Source: Monarcha castaneiventris obscurior
Taxonomy: Eukaryota > Chordata > Aves > Passeriformes > Monarchidae
Direction: 5' to 3'
DNA: 64,000 bases
NCBI GenBank assembly: GCA_026261815.1
Contig: JAMPIT010000493.1
Location: 9,875,501-9,939,500 of the forward strand
Under the pieces are notes generated by a model. It did no database searches. It was not told the origin of the DNA and worked only from the letters and a program-made list of their open reading frames with translations. Positions 12,771 through 23,236 of this stretch are shown piece by piece; position 1 is the first letter of the stretch, and each line of letters opens with the position of its first letter. Position numbers and translations under genes: made by a program.

Positions 12771-12941
12771 CAAGGAGAGAGTGTTCTCGAGGGATTGATG
12801 GCACTTGTGTGGCTCTCTCAGGACTGGAGCAACAAATTGAAGGATCTGAGGCACATCCAACCCCTCTGTCCCTGAGGAGCATCCACAGGCACAAGGAGCA
12901 GCCAGGCTGCCAGGCCCTGAGGTCTCTGCAGGAAGAAAACT

Positions 12942-13259
12942 CTGAAATATCTGCACTGAAACCCTGAAATATCTGCACTGAAACCCTGAAATGTCTGCAC
13001 TGAAACCCTGGAATATCTGCACTGAAACCCTGAAATGTCTGCACTGAAACCCTGGAATATCTGCACTGAAACCATGGAATACCTGCACTGAAACCCCGAA
13101 ATATCTGCACTGAAACCCCAAAATATCTGCACTGAAACCCTGGAATATCTGCACTGAAACCCCGAAATATCTGCACTGAAACCATGAAATATTTGCACTG
13201 AAACCCTGGAATACCTGCACTGAAACCCTGGAATATTTGCACTGAAACCCTGAAATATC
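12942..13259. repeat. 22-bp minisatellite, about 14.5 units
   Basis: The unit CTGAAATATCTGCACTGAAACC repeats in two interleaved halves (CTGAAATAT and CTGCACTGAAACC) from 12942 to 13259. Units vary at a few positions (AAATATCT, GAATATCT, AAATGTCT, GAATACCT). On the minus strand all three frames are open, because 22 is not a multiple of three and no frame makes a stop. Three turns of the repeat (66 nt) encode a 22-residue period rich in Phe, Gln, Ser and Gly. The 126-239-codon frames there are artefacts of the repeat. Confidence 0.95.
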
Positions 13260-16200
13260 CCAGGCAGAGCAACCAGCCCTCTCCCAGCAAGGCCAGGCTT
13301 AGTCCAGGCCGAATCAGGCCAAGTGTGGATTTGGGCACCTGGTCTGGTGTTGTAACATCCTCAGCTAAGCCCACACTCAAGGGTCTGCCCGTGAAAAAAC
13401 AGACAAGAAAACGGAGATTTGCAAGAAATTCTCGCTCCTGAATCAGGCTGCTCCTTCTTCCCCCAAAGCTGGGTCTCAATTAATGGAAATATTTATTTGG
13501 GTGACTTGCAGATGATGTCTCTGGCCAATTAGCTCCATCTCAATGTTCTATTTCTTGCCTTTGAATCAATAAACAGTCCAAGGTTTTCTGGAGGCAGAGC
13601 AGGAGCCTCAGTGCCAAGAGCTGTGGGTGTATTAAAACCATCCCTACAACAATACCCCGAACCAGGGAGCTCTGCTAATCACTCCCTTGTTTGGCCGGGT
13701 GTCTGACAGAGCTGAAAGCCTCTGACACCCCCAAAAGAGGAAACCACAGCTTACAGAACCCAGGAAAAACATTTCCTAACCTCCAGGTACCCTTTGTTCT
13801 CCCTGCCTCCTGACAAGCTCTTTTCCTCAGCACCACATACCTCGGATGCCTCGGCAATGGGATTTGATCGTGGCGAGGCTCAGGAGGTGGATGGGGATGA
13901 GTGAGGGATTATCTGTCATTTATCTTTCATTGAATGGGGGGGGAAAAAAAATCAGGAGAAAACGGGACACGGTGTTCCTGCCTATAATTTGGGCAAATTA
14001 TTCCAGGTTGCTTCCAAAATCAGGCCGGAATTTGCGTGTGCACACGGACTCTGCTCGCATGGGAGGAAGGAGGGAAAGGAGGACACAAGTTTGGGCCAGA
14101 GAATCCCAACTTTTGTCCCGTTCTGGGGACATCCCAAGCTCAGAAGCAAACCTGAGCTGGGAGGTTTTTCTGCCTCAGCCAGAATTGGGGTGTAAATTGA
14201 GGAACAGCAGCAAAGCGAGGCCTGAAGTCTCCCCGTGTGGGTGCTGCCAGGGCCGGGCTGCTCGGCCCCGTGGCCCGGGAAGCTGTTCCAGCCTGGAAGC
14301 TTTATGGCCATGTTAACATGGCTCCTCTCCACGGGAATTATTGCTTTGGGCCCGGAGCCACGGGAATGCAGCTCCACGGGCTGGAGCTGGCTCGGGGCCG
14401 GCTCGGAGAGAGCGAGGCACGGCCTCCCCTCAGCCACTGCACATCCAGCACCACCCAGGCTCCGGGCTCCCAGCCTTCCCCACTGCCTCTGGAGTGTTCC
14501 ACGCCTGGCCTGGACAGCTCCGTGAGGAGCCTGATCCCTGCAGGGTGTTGGGGATGAGCACATCAGGGTGATCCCACAGCAAAATGGGCTGGGGATTGTG
14601 GTCTCCTTTATTGTCCCCCAAATATCCCATATCCCAATATCCCCCCAAAATGGGGATGGGATTACTCGAAGCACCTCGTTTTTGCGGCTCTGCTGGAGTG
14701 AAAATCGGTGGGGAGGCAGCTCAGAGGGCTGGAGTTAAAAGCATCCAGGGTTGGGATGTGGCACCTGCCAGGGATCAGGAGTTGGGGATCTCAGCACCGT
14801 TCTGGGACTGGAGGTGAGCACACACGGGCTGAGCACTGAGGGAGAGACTTCAGGAGCAGCTGGGAGAAGGAGCTGAGACCCAAAAAATGCAACAAGGAAC
14901 TTTCTTGCAAGGATAAAGGAAGGAAAATCCGGGTAGAGCCCAGAAACCGGATCAGTGACAGAGGAATTCCGATGAAGCAGGATGAGTCTCGTGGATGGAT
15001 CACTGCCTCCAGGCTGCCCCCATTTCTCCTGCCCAGGAGAACAAAATTCCATGTGAAACCCAACACGGTGCAGCCCGAGAGCTGGCACTGCCTGATGCAG
15101 TGAGCTCTGCCTGGCCCTGGGCCCCCTCCAAGGCGTTTCTTTCCCCCATCAGTGAGGTCACCACGTGTCACTTTTCGCTTATCTCAGCCTGCAGCACCTC
15201 ACCCCTCTCCGTGCAGAGTTATATCCACGGCCAGTCCAACCTCGTGCTGCTGCCAAGCCTGTCCAGCATCCCTCTGTGCCACGGGACCGTGCCCAGCCCT
15301 GCTGCCACGGGAGAAGCCCAAGGTGAGGAAGAGGAAGGTGATGGAAGCACTGGAAGCTGGCCCAGCAGTGCCACAGGGCTCTGGATCCAGCTATTCCAGC
15401 TGCCTCTTGCAAGGGTAAATCATCACCCTGTGCCCTACAGAAATCCTGTCAGTCCCAGGAATTCTCCGGATTACTAGATTTTGAATTCGTGTAGGGATTT
15501 GTTATGGGTTTGGGGGTTTTTTTTTGCTGGGAGTTGAAACTGAGCTCGGCTCTGTAAGCGAAGCTGGGTTTTATTTTTGCCCCTGTGACAACCCCGGGTC
15601 AGGATGACATCAAATCACCCAAAGTGAGCCACAGATGATGTGGGCAGTGCTTGGGTGGGTGGCCCCCAGCCACAGCCCAGGTGGTGGCAAGGATTAAATC
15701 ATCCCTGTGGAAAAGCACCCAATTATTGCCCCTCCCAGCACGCTGGGACTGAGCTGCACCCTCCAGACACAGCACTGCTCGTGCTCTGATTGCTCCCGGC
15801 CCTGGGGGATCCCCCTCTCCCAATTCCAGGGGTCCCAGCGTGGGTCCAGCCCTGGGATAAAGCATTTGGAGCCCAAGCACAGAAGCAGAGGCAGGGTTGG
15901 AGTTTGGAGCTGGCACATGGGCCGAGTCTGGCAAACACAGTTTGGATTGCTCCTGACATTTTTTATTCCTTTTCCTCTCCCAGCCTCTGTCTCCTGCACA
16001 GAGACACACATCCTAGACCTCGCTGTCCATTAGCTCCCAGCACTTCTGTCCAAATCCCAAAAAAACCGGGGAGGGCCCCTTCTGGTGGAAGCGAGAGGAG
16101 GAGGAGGAGGAGCAGAGGCATCAAACCCCAGTTTTGTCCCGTTCCCTGCTGGAGCAAATGGATGCGAACGGGGCAGGCGGGAGCAGCCAAGCCTTGGAGC

Positions 16201-16558
16201 ATCAGCGGGGGAAGCGGAGCCAAGAAAGAACACACGGCGGTTGTGTGCAGCAGTGACACTTCAAGAAAAATCGCTTTGAGCCGTGAGCCCGATCACTTCA
16301 CGGCAGCGGGCACCTTCCCAGATTTCCTGAGTCCAACGTGAATTGCCTGAGGAAACGTCCCCCCCTCGCCGCCCCTCTGCCCGTCACACACACGCTGCCC
16401 CTCTGTCTGCCGGCTCTTTTACTGTGTTTACAAATTAGGAACATTCTGGGTCAGTTAATTATGAAAATATTGGTGAGTCTGCCCGGCTGGCTCCTGCATG
16501 GAGCCGGAGCCGAGAGGAGGCTGGAAAGGCAGTGAAAAATGAGCCGCTCGTGTTGCCG
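13260..16558. other. Noncoding DNA, GC-rich, one possible exon
   Basis: Contains an AT-rich island at 13470-13580 with TCAATTAATGG and CCAATTAGC words, a GC-richer stretch at 14.2-14.5 kb that falls short of a clear CpG island, and several open frames of 100-230 codons with Pro/Ser/Gly/Ala-rich chance translations. Two segments flanked by good splice-site words (15217-15322 and 16439-16472) are reported as findings. No protein family is recognised. Confidence 0.5.
13470..13580. other. Candidate conserved noncoding element
   Basis: An AT-rich, non-repetitive island with homeodomain-like cores (TCAATTAATGG, GCCAATTAGC) and an AATCAATAAAC word sits inside GC-rich sequence. The resemblance to developmental enhancers is compositional only. 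Confidence 0.2.
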
Positions 16559-17012
16559 CTGGATTTTGGGGATGGAGGGAGGGGGGTGGATCCTGCCCGG
16601 CTGCACAAGGGATGGATTTTGGGGATGGAGGGAGGGGATGGAAAGGGGATCCTGCCCGGCTGCACAAGGGATGGATTTTGGGGATGGATTTTGGGGATGG
16701 AGGGAGGAGGGGATCCTGTCTGGCTGCACGAGGGATCGATTTTGGGGATGGATTTTGGGGATGGAAGGGGAGGACGAGGATCCTGCCTGGCTGCACAAGG
16801 GATGGATTTTGGGGATGGAAAGGGCAGGATCCTGCCTGGCTGCACAAGGGATGGATTTTGGGGATGGATTTTGGGGATGGAGGGAGGGGGGGATCCTGCC
16901 CGTCTGTACAAGGGATGGATTTTGGGGATGGAAAGCGGGGGATCCTGCCTGGCTGCACAAGGGATTGATTTTGGGGATGGAAAGTGGATCCTGCCCAGTT
17001 GCACAAAGCAGT
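16559..17012. repeat. GGATCC-containing nested minisatellite, eight units
   Basis: Each unit contains GGATCCTGCC, GGCTGCACAAGGGATGG and one or two copies of ATTTTGGGGATGG. The GGATCC words start at 16588, 16647, 16711, 16778, 16827, 16891, 16940 and 16986. Long units (59-67 bases) tend to carry the ATTTTGGGGATGG block twice, and short units (46-49) carry it once. Minus-strand frames of up to 297 codons with a repeated PKSIPCA-type peptide, and plus-strand frames of 118-175 codons, are artefacts. Confidence 0.93.
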
Positions 17013-17055
17013 GGGATTTGCTCTCCTGAGTCCCATGGACAGACAGAAGGGAGGT

Positions 17056-17466
17056 GGGGAGGATGAAATCTGCTCGTTGATAACCCAGGATGAGTCCCTG
17101 TGCAGGAGCCAGGAGCCAAATCTCTGCAGGATTGAATGGAAGTGCCCCAATCCACACTGGTTTAGTCACTGGTCCCAGATTAACGCCAGGCTCAGCTAAA
17201 CCTGGACTATTCGTGAGAGGAAGAGGCTGGGTCTGACCCCACTTGCTCTGGTCCAGCTCAGGGGAGGATGAAATCTGCTCTGTCAGCCCAGGATAAATCC
17301 CTGCACAAGAGGCAGGAGGCAAATCTCCACAGAATTCCATGGAAATTCCCAAATCCTCACCAGTCCCAGATTAACTCCAGGCTCAGCTAAACCTGGCCTA
17401 TGTGTGAGCGAGGAAAAGGCCGGGTCTGACCCCACTGTGAGGGAACTTTGCTCTGGTCCAGTTCTC
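17056..17466. repeat. 205-bp tandem duplication, two units
   Basis: The word GGGGAGGATGAAATCTGCTC starts one unit at 17056 and recurs at 17261. The rest of each unit aligns in order: CCCAGGAT, CAGGAG/CAGGAGG, AAATCTC, CCCAGATTAAC, CAGGCTCAGCTAAACCTGG, GGGTCTGACCCCACT and GCTCTGGTCCAG. The copies have diverged visibly, with small indels, so the duplication is not recent. Confidence 0.88.
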
Positions 17467-18630
17467 CCGAATCCCAGAGGATAAATCCTGCATGGAGCAC
17501 ACCCAGCCCCGTTTTCTGAGAGGCCACTGCAGATGTGACATAAATTCGAGATGGAAAAGGGCAGGTCCTGCTCTGATGCCAGAGAAAAACTGACCCCTTC
17601 CTCTGAATTAATTTTCTCAGTTTGCCTGGTATTAATGACAGGAAAAGAACTTTTCTTTCTCGGCCTGCTTGAAAGAAAACAGCATTTTTTTCATCGGCTC
17701 AGTGGCCAACCAGAAGGTTTTAAAGAATTACATCAAGGGCCAGAACTTAAAGAAAAGAGAAATTTTTTTCTGCTTTATCTCTGTCCTTATTTCCTTTGAA
17801 GAAAGGAGGATTTTCTTTCCCTGCAGTATGAGCAGAGGGAAAAGATTCTGTGCAGATTTTTGAGACCAATTCTTCCCCTCTTTTTGCAGGCAAAAAGGAA
17901 AGGATAATGTATGTAAAGTGCAGCATACTCGCAGCATGACAGCACCGCTCAATTTTCATTGCCCTTGAATTATTTGTCAGGGTGACAGATCCAAATTTAA
18001 TGTGTGGTGCCACGAACGTTGAACTGCACGAAAATTGATCAATTTTCTAATATATAACACATGCTTCAGACACTTTGGAATATGTTAGGAACACACTCAC
18101 TGTGCTCTTGGCTGAGAAAAAAAAATAGGATTTAACTGCAAATTCCAAGTGGATGGTGCATTTTGCTGGAGATTTGGGTGCTCTCATTGCTTTTATCTTT
18201 ATTTATTTCACTAAGATTAGATATTAAATTCGTGCTGGTTAATTAATACCGGGTTTAGCAATGATAAAAATCAGAATTTAGGAGCAACAACATTTCAGTG
18301 TGCAAATAAAAGGGTTTTGCACCGAGTGATACAAAGGTCCATTCAAAGGGACAATTGTGCTATTAAATGATATTTGAAGGTCTGGAAGGGTTCACAGAGC
18401 TCTAAATTACCTCTCAAAAGGAATCATCATCTCCTGCCATCACAGCAGCTGCATCCACCTCGTCTGGGGAGAACAAATGGGGAGATTAAAAACTCATCTG
18501 CCCACGGTGAGCTGGGTCACCCCGAGGAGAGCTGGGAGCCTCCTCCTGCACCAAACAGGGACTTCTGTGCTGGCAGGAGCTGCTTGGGAGCAGAGCCCTG
18601 GAATTCCAGGAAAAGCAGAGTCTGCACCTC
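17467..18630. other. AT-rich unique sequence, candidate conserved block
   Basis: After a GC-balanced stretch to about 17.6 kb the sequence becomes AT-rich and non-repetitive. The block 17930-18370 is listed separately. No open frame over 100 codons and no transposon signature was seen. Confidence 0.5.
17930..18370. other. Candidate conserved noncoding element
   Basis: About 440 bases of complex, AT-rich, non-repetitive sequence carry clustered motif-like words: TTGATCAATTTTC, GGTTAATTAATACC, AACGTTGAACTG, TTCACTAAGATTAG and GCAAATAAAAGGG. The surroundings are GC-richer and repeat-laden, so the contrast is strong. There is no open frame of note. It resembles vertebrate long-range enhancers; conservation has not been tested. 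Confidence 0.3.
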
Positions 18631-18968
18631 CCAGGATTTCAGCAGGTAACGAGAATTTTTCCTGTTTACCCCCCAGGATTTCATCAGGTAACAGGGGAAT
18701 TTTTCCTGTTTACCTCCCAGGATTTCAGCAGGTAACAGGAGAATTTTTCCTGTTTACCCCCCAGGATTTCAGCAGGTAACAGGAGAATTTTTCCTGTTAC
18801 CTCCCAGGATTTCAGCAGATAACAGGAGAATTTTTCCTGTTTACCCCCCAGGATTTCAGCAGGTAACAGGGGAATTTTTCCTGTTTACCCCCCAGGATTT
18901 CAGCAGGTAACAGGAGAATTTTTCCTGTTTACCCCCCAGGATTTCAGCAGGTAACAGGAGAATTTTTC
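18631..18968 (+). repeat. 44-bp minisatellite of splice-site-like words, eight units
   Basis: Units starting with CCAGGATTTCAGCAGGTAAC lie at 18631, 18673, 18717, 18761, 18804, 18848, 18892 and 18937 (spacing 42-45). Each unit has a pyrimidine-rich stretch (TTTTTCCTGTTTACCCCCC), then CAG|G, an 11-nt core GATTTCAGCAG, then GTAAC. This reads as acceptor, micro-segment and donor on the plus strand. Units differ by a few substitutions (ATCAG for AGCAG, AGATAAC for AGGTAAC). There is no evidence it is transcribed or spliced. Confidence 0.93.
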
Positions 18969-19100
18969 CATGCCAGTGCAGCTCAATGAACATTTCATTT
19001 TGGTCGCTTTAGGAGCATTTTCATGTTTCACTTTCTTGTTCTATAGTTCCATATTTTTTTTTCAAACTTTTCCCCCCCCCCAACTTATTTTGGCCTTTTC

Positions 19101-19278
19101 AAGAAATGCCAAACTGGAATTTCCAACCATTTCTCTCTTTTCCAAAGAGAAGAGCACCTAAAGAAATGCCAAACTGGAATTTCCAACCATTTCTCTCTTT
19201 TCCAAAGACAAGAGCATTTAAGGAAGTGACAAACTGAAATTTCCAACCATTTCTCTCCTTTCCACAAAGAACTGCATT
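19101..19278. repeat. 60-bp tandem triplication
   Basis: Units start at 19101, 19161 and 19221 and share AAATGCCAAACTGGAATTTC, CAACCATTTCTCTC and TTTCCAAAGA words. Units 1 and 2 are nearly identical; unit 3 is more diverged. The period is exactly 60, so one minus-strand frame stays in register and shows a 20-residue peptide repeat. That frame is an artefact. Confidence 0.9.
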
Positions 19279-19701
19279 TACCTGGGGTCTTCCACGAACA
19301 CTTTTAACCAAAGTTAGACTGAAAATACCCCAGATCAGTTAATCCTGAAAAAACCACAGTGCCAGGGGTGACCTGTGACCGTTTGCCCAATGAAAGATGA
19401 TGATTTTATAATTCTATGGACATTTCTACTGCCAACTCACGGATTAAGTCGTGATCACTAAAATATTAAACCAATAATGCTCTTTGATAGAGTTGAAATC
19501 CCTGCTCATCTTTAGCTCTTGTCAGCAGCTCTGCAAAGCTCTTTCCATCAATATTTTATGGGAAGCAGAAGTGGTGTCTTCCTGCAAAAATTCCTGCAGG
19601 AATTGGACTGTTATCTCCAAAATTGGTTATCAGTGGCTGGGCTATTTTTTGGGTGATAAATATTTTTGCTGTATTTAAAAGTGTCCCGATATTTCATGGG
19701 C
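19279..19701. other. AT-rich noncoding DNA
   Basis: No coding, RNA or transposon feature was recognised. Confidence 0.5.
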
Positions 19702-19749
<48 letters not shown>

Positions 19750-19778
19750 TGTTGTTGTTGTTATTATTATTATTATTA
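19702..19778. repeat. (ATT)n microsatellite with a GTT interruption
   Basis: About 25 trinucleotide units, ATT throughout except for a central CTGTTGTTGTTG interruption. It may share its origin type (microsatellite or poly-A tail decay) with the array at 2516, but the flanks are unrelated. Confidence 0.95.
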
Positions 19779-20992
19779 AAATTATAAATTATCACATTGG
19801 GTGCCTCATTTTTGTTCCATTCCCCACACAGTGACCAACCAGGGTGGGATTAAGGAGAATTTTGCCTGCAGAATCTGTTTAGCAGCAAATAAATCCACTC
19901 GGTGCTGGGAGTGATGGCCAAAAATCTTCCTGAAGCCGAGCTGCAGTGGAGAAAAGCTCTGCTGGAAGCACCATTTGGATCCAGTGTCAAAAATCCCCAC
20001 TGTTCCAAGGCTAAATTGATCCATATGATTGGAATATGGCCCAGGTGATTTTTTTTTTTCTCCCCCCGAACGATCCTTTGGAAATTCCCATTCTGGATGC
20101 ACTAATCCATGTTGAAGGCTCGTCAGGGCTGCCATGGGAAGTGATGTCATAAGGGAACCCTTAATATTCCAACAGGAAACGTTTTCCTCGAGGAATAGCA
20201 GACTTGAAAACTGCAGATTACGATTTAATACCAACCAGATTTCGACATTAACCATGATTTCCGAGAACAATTTGATTTTTTTCTCCCACCCCCTGCTCCC
20301 TCCCCTTTTTTTTTTTCCACTGCTTCTCCTCCAAATGATCAAAACTTCATCCAACCGCAGGCGGCTCCTGGAATGAGCCCGGGGCTGCTGCAATTTCAAC
20401 GTCAGCCTCAGGAATTGCAGAGCTCCCTGGGATCTCCCTTCCAGCCCTGCCACTTCCCTGCTTCCCTGTCAATCCCAATCTGCCTCAGAGCCCACATCCA
20501 GCCTCGTTTTCTCTGCCTTTGGGACGTTTTATTTCAGGGTGTCCCCAGGATTTTGGTGGTGTCACCGATTAATTCCTCACCAATCCCAGCTGATGGAGCA
20601 GTGACAGCACAGCAGCCGTGAAATCCAGGCAGATTTTGGGATCAAAAGTGGCAAATTGCAGAATTCCCAGAGCACTGTGAGGGGCAGGATGAGGAGAATT
20701 AACAACTGCCCAAATATTTCAGTTTCTGGCTGCTTTTTTCTTCACCTGCCCATGGATTCGTTCATGGTCTGGGAGGGTTCTGTCCGTGGGCAGCCAGGCT
20801 GGGAACAGAGAGAGCAGACACCAAAACCATCCCTGTCCCCAGGAGCTGCCAGGGTGAGTGTGGGAGCTCAGAGTGCACAGAATATTCCTCTGCCTGTTTT
20901 AAAGAATTTAACCCCCCTGAACAATGCTGGTTTTGACCTTTATCCATGGAGAAAACTGCCTGCACTCTGGGAAGAATTAAAATCTACACCAA
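19779..20992. other. Noncoding DNA, no gene recognised
   Basis: Contains a T-run near 20049-20060 and a C/T-rich tract at 20280-20330. The 215-codon minus-strand frame (19806-20453) has no recognisable domain and no supporting splice or start context. Confidence 0.5.
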
Positions 20993-21490
20993 TGTGAACT
21001 AGAGAGTAGAATATTATGTAAGAATGTCACACGGTGAAGAATTTAGAGGTTTTAGGTTTGTTTATGTGGTAAATAGATAAATAGTGAGGTTTCCAAAATG
21101 GTGGATGTTTACATCATTTTGGACATCGTGCTCCTTCTTCCAGACCTCCATTTTCTGCAGCAGAAGATTGGGTAGAATTTACCAATCATTTAGCATGATT
21201 GGGTAGAATTTGCCTCAGTTCCTGTCTGCGTGACAAGGTGATTTACTGGACATTGGTGGAAAAGTAAAAATATCTGTAATTTCAAACTTCTAGTGGGCAA
21301 AATGCCTTTAAAAGGGCTGTGAAATCTTGATACGAGGTCACTCACAGCTTCCCTCTACTCACTACATTCCTTGTAACCTTGTAGCTGTTAAAAACTTAAT
21401 AAACAGCTCCTAGAAGAAGAAGAGGCTGAATGCTGGTCCTGTCCATCTACTGAACCTCTAGCAAGGACTCTGGAATTGTCTCCCATCAGG
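20993..21490 (+). mobile_element. Probable solo LTR of an endogenous retrovirus
   Basis: The block begins TGTGAACTAGAGAGTAGAAT and is AT-rich. It has a CCTTTAAAAGGGCTGTG promoter-like word near 21306 and AATAAA at 21408-21413, followed by a U5-like tail. It contrasts with its GC-richer flanks. The 3' end is uncertain (possibly CTAGCA near 21452 or further) and I could not find a target-site duplication. An old solo LTR is the likeliest reading, in the same orientation as the block at 11.5-12.1 kb. The two share an AACTTCTAGT word. Confidence 0.5.
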
Positions 21491-23236
21491 AGAGGCTGAT
21501 TTATGGCACAAAACGTGGCAGGTGCCCTGAGAGAGGTGACCAAAGTGGCCCTGCCTCTGTCCGGGTGTCCCTGACCCCAAGGGGAGCTGTTCCCGACCCC
21601 AACTGGAGCTGACCCCAATGGGAGCTGTTCCCAACCCTGACAGGAGCTGTTCCCAGGCCGGGTTTGCCAGGCTGGCAACGTGGATGGGGCTAAAAATAAC
21701 CCCTGTGGGAAGAGTCCTGGAAGAGGGCAAGGAAAAGGGATGGTGGAGTGGGAAAAAGGTGATGGAGAGAGTGCCCGGCATCAACCTCCTGACCTGAGTT
21801 TTCCTCTGGGGTGATCCAATCCCTTCCCAGAGGTGTTTCTGCAAAATGAAAGCACTCCAAAGGTTTTGGAACCAAGGGAATCTCTGCAATCCAGCCATGG
21901 AAAGGCTTTTCATGGAATCAAAGGAGAGCGTGGCTGCTGCAAGCTGAGGGCGGCACCAGCTCTGCAGGGTAAACTCTTCAAACTCACCTGCTGGAAAAGA
22001 AAAACCCTTTTTTTCCCCCCAAAAAAAAGGTCAGGAAGCACAAGGTGGGATCCTGCTGCTGTGTCTGCTGCTCCACAGGCTCGGGAATGTGGTGCTGGAG
22101 TGGGAAAGGACAGAGGAGAGGGAATTTGCTTGGTGTGGACAGGGAAGTTGAGTGTCAAGGTGAACTTGGACGGATTCAACAAAGGAAACGCAGCAAAGAG
22201 CAACCCCTGAGGCCGGAGAGGATCCCACCAAAGCGGCTTTGAAATGCAGCCCTTTGTTCCTGCCCGGTTTGAAATGGTCTCCTCGGCTCTCCCAGGGAAG
22301 AATCGGGAATTGTTTGCCAGCCAGGACTGAAATGTAAACCAGGATCCCCCAAGAGCAGCGGGACAATGGAACACTAATCCAGCCGTTCCCGGGAGGGGAT
22401 GCCCACGGGGAAGGGCTTTAACCACGCCGTGGGCAATCTCTGTGATGTAAATCCTGACCTTCCCACAATTGCTCCTCGGGAATATTGACAGGGAGGCTCC
22501 ATCCCGCCCAGGTTGTGGGATGGCTCCAGCTTTGTTCCCTCGGGCCGTTGTTCCCACTTTGGCACTCAGTCCAAAACCAGCCAGGGGCTCCCAAATCCAT
22601 GGAGCACAAGCCCGGAGCGCTGCCAGCAGGATTGACAGGCGTGCAAGGAAAAGGCTCCGTGGGCTGCCAGCTCCTGGAGCTTTTCAATGGAGCGGCCTCC
22701 CCATGGAAGATTCCTGCCTTTCTTGGTCAGCAGAATCCTGATGTGCCGTGAAATTCTCCCACCTACGTCGGCCTCTGGAAAAGGAGCCCACGGTGGGGCT
22801 CTGGCACGGGGCAGCTCCTGCTCGGTGCCAAACAGAATCCATCCCGTGGCTCCTCTGGGTTGTGGCACCACAGGCACCGGCAGCTGGTAGAGGGCAGTGA
22901 GAAACCAGGGATGGGAAGATTCCTTGGAAAAAGGAGCCCTGGTGCAGGTGGGACAAATTCCATGGACAGGAGGTGGCCACTCCTTGCTGGCTCCTGGCCA
23001 CAAAAAGTTGTCAAGGATTTTGGGACAAGTGGCTCCATCCCAAGGCACTGGTGGAATTGTCATTCCTACTAAAATTGTACAGGAATAAAGAAAAATAAAG
23101 GAAGAAAGGGGTCATTTGAATGGAATATTTTTAATTTTCCGATTTTTTTTGCACTGTGTTTGTCACCTTTCCGATTTCCAGGTGGGTCCCCAAACGCTGC
23201 TCAATGAGAGCAGCACAATTTTGGGACCATTCTGTT
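21491..23236. other. Noncoding GC-rich DNA, no gene recognised
   Basis: Contains a short GACCCCAA.TGGGAGCTGTTCCC-type local duplication at 21575-21660. Open frames of 100-215 codons on both strands (for example 21910-22557 minus) have no recognisable family. Confidence 0.5.

Noticed and set aside
14200..14520. CpG island and promoter
   Set aside because: The stretch is GC-rich with several CpGs but is short, and CpG density falls off quickly. No TATA, initiator or downstream exon is recognised.
16459..17352. 297-codon minus frame, one of the longest in the window
   Set aside because: Most of it is the GGATCC minisatellite and the rest the 205-bp duplication. The repeated PKSIP-type peptide appears in more than one frame.
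18631..18968. CRISPR-like array
   Set aside because: Units are contiguous and there are no unique spacers or cas genes. It is a eukaryotic tandem repeat.
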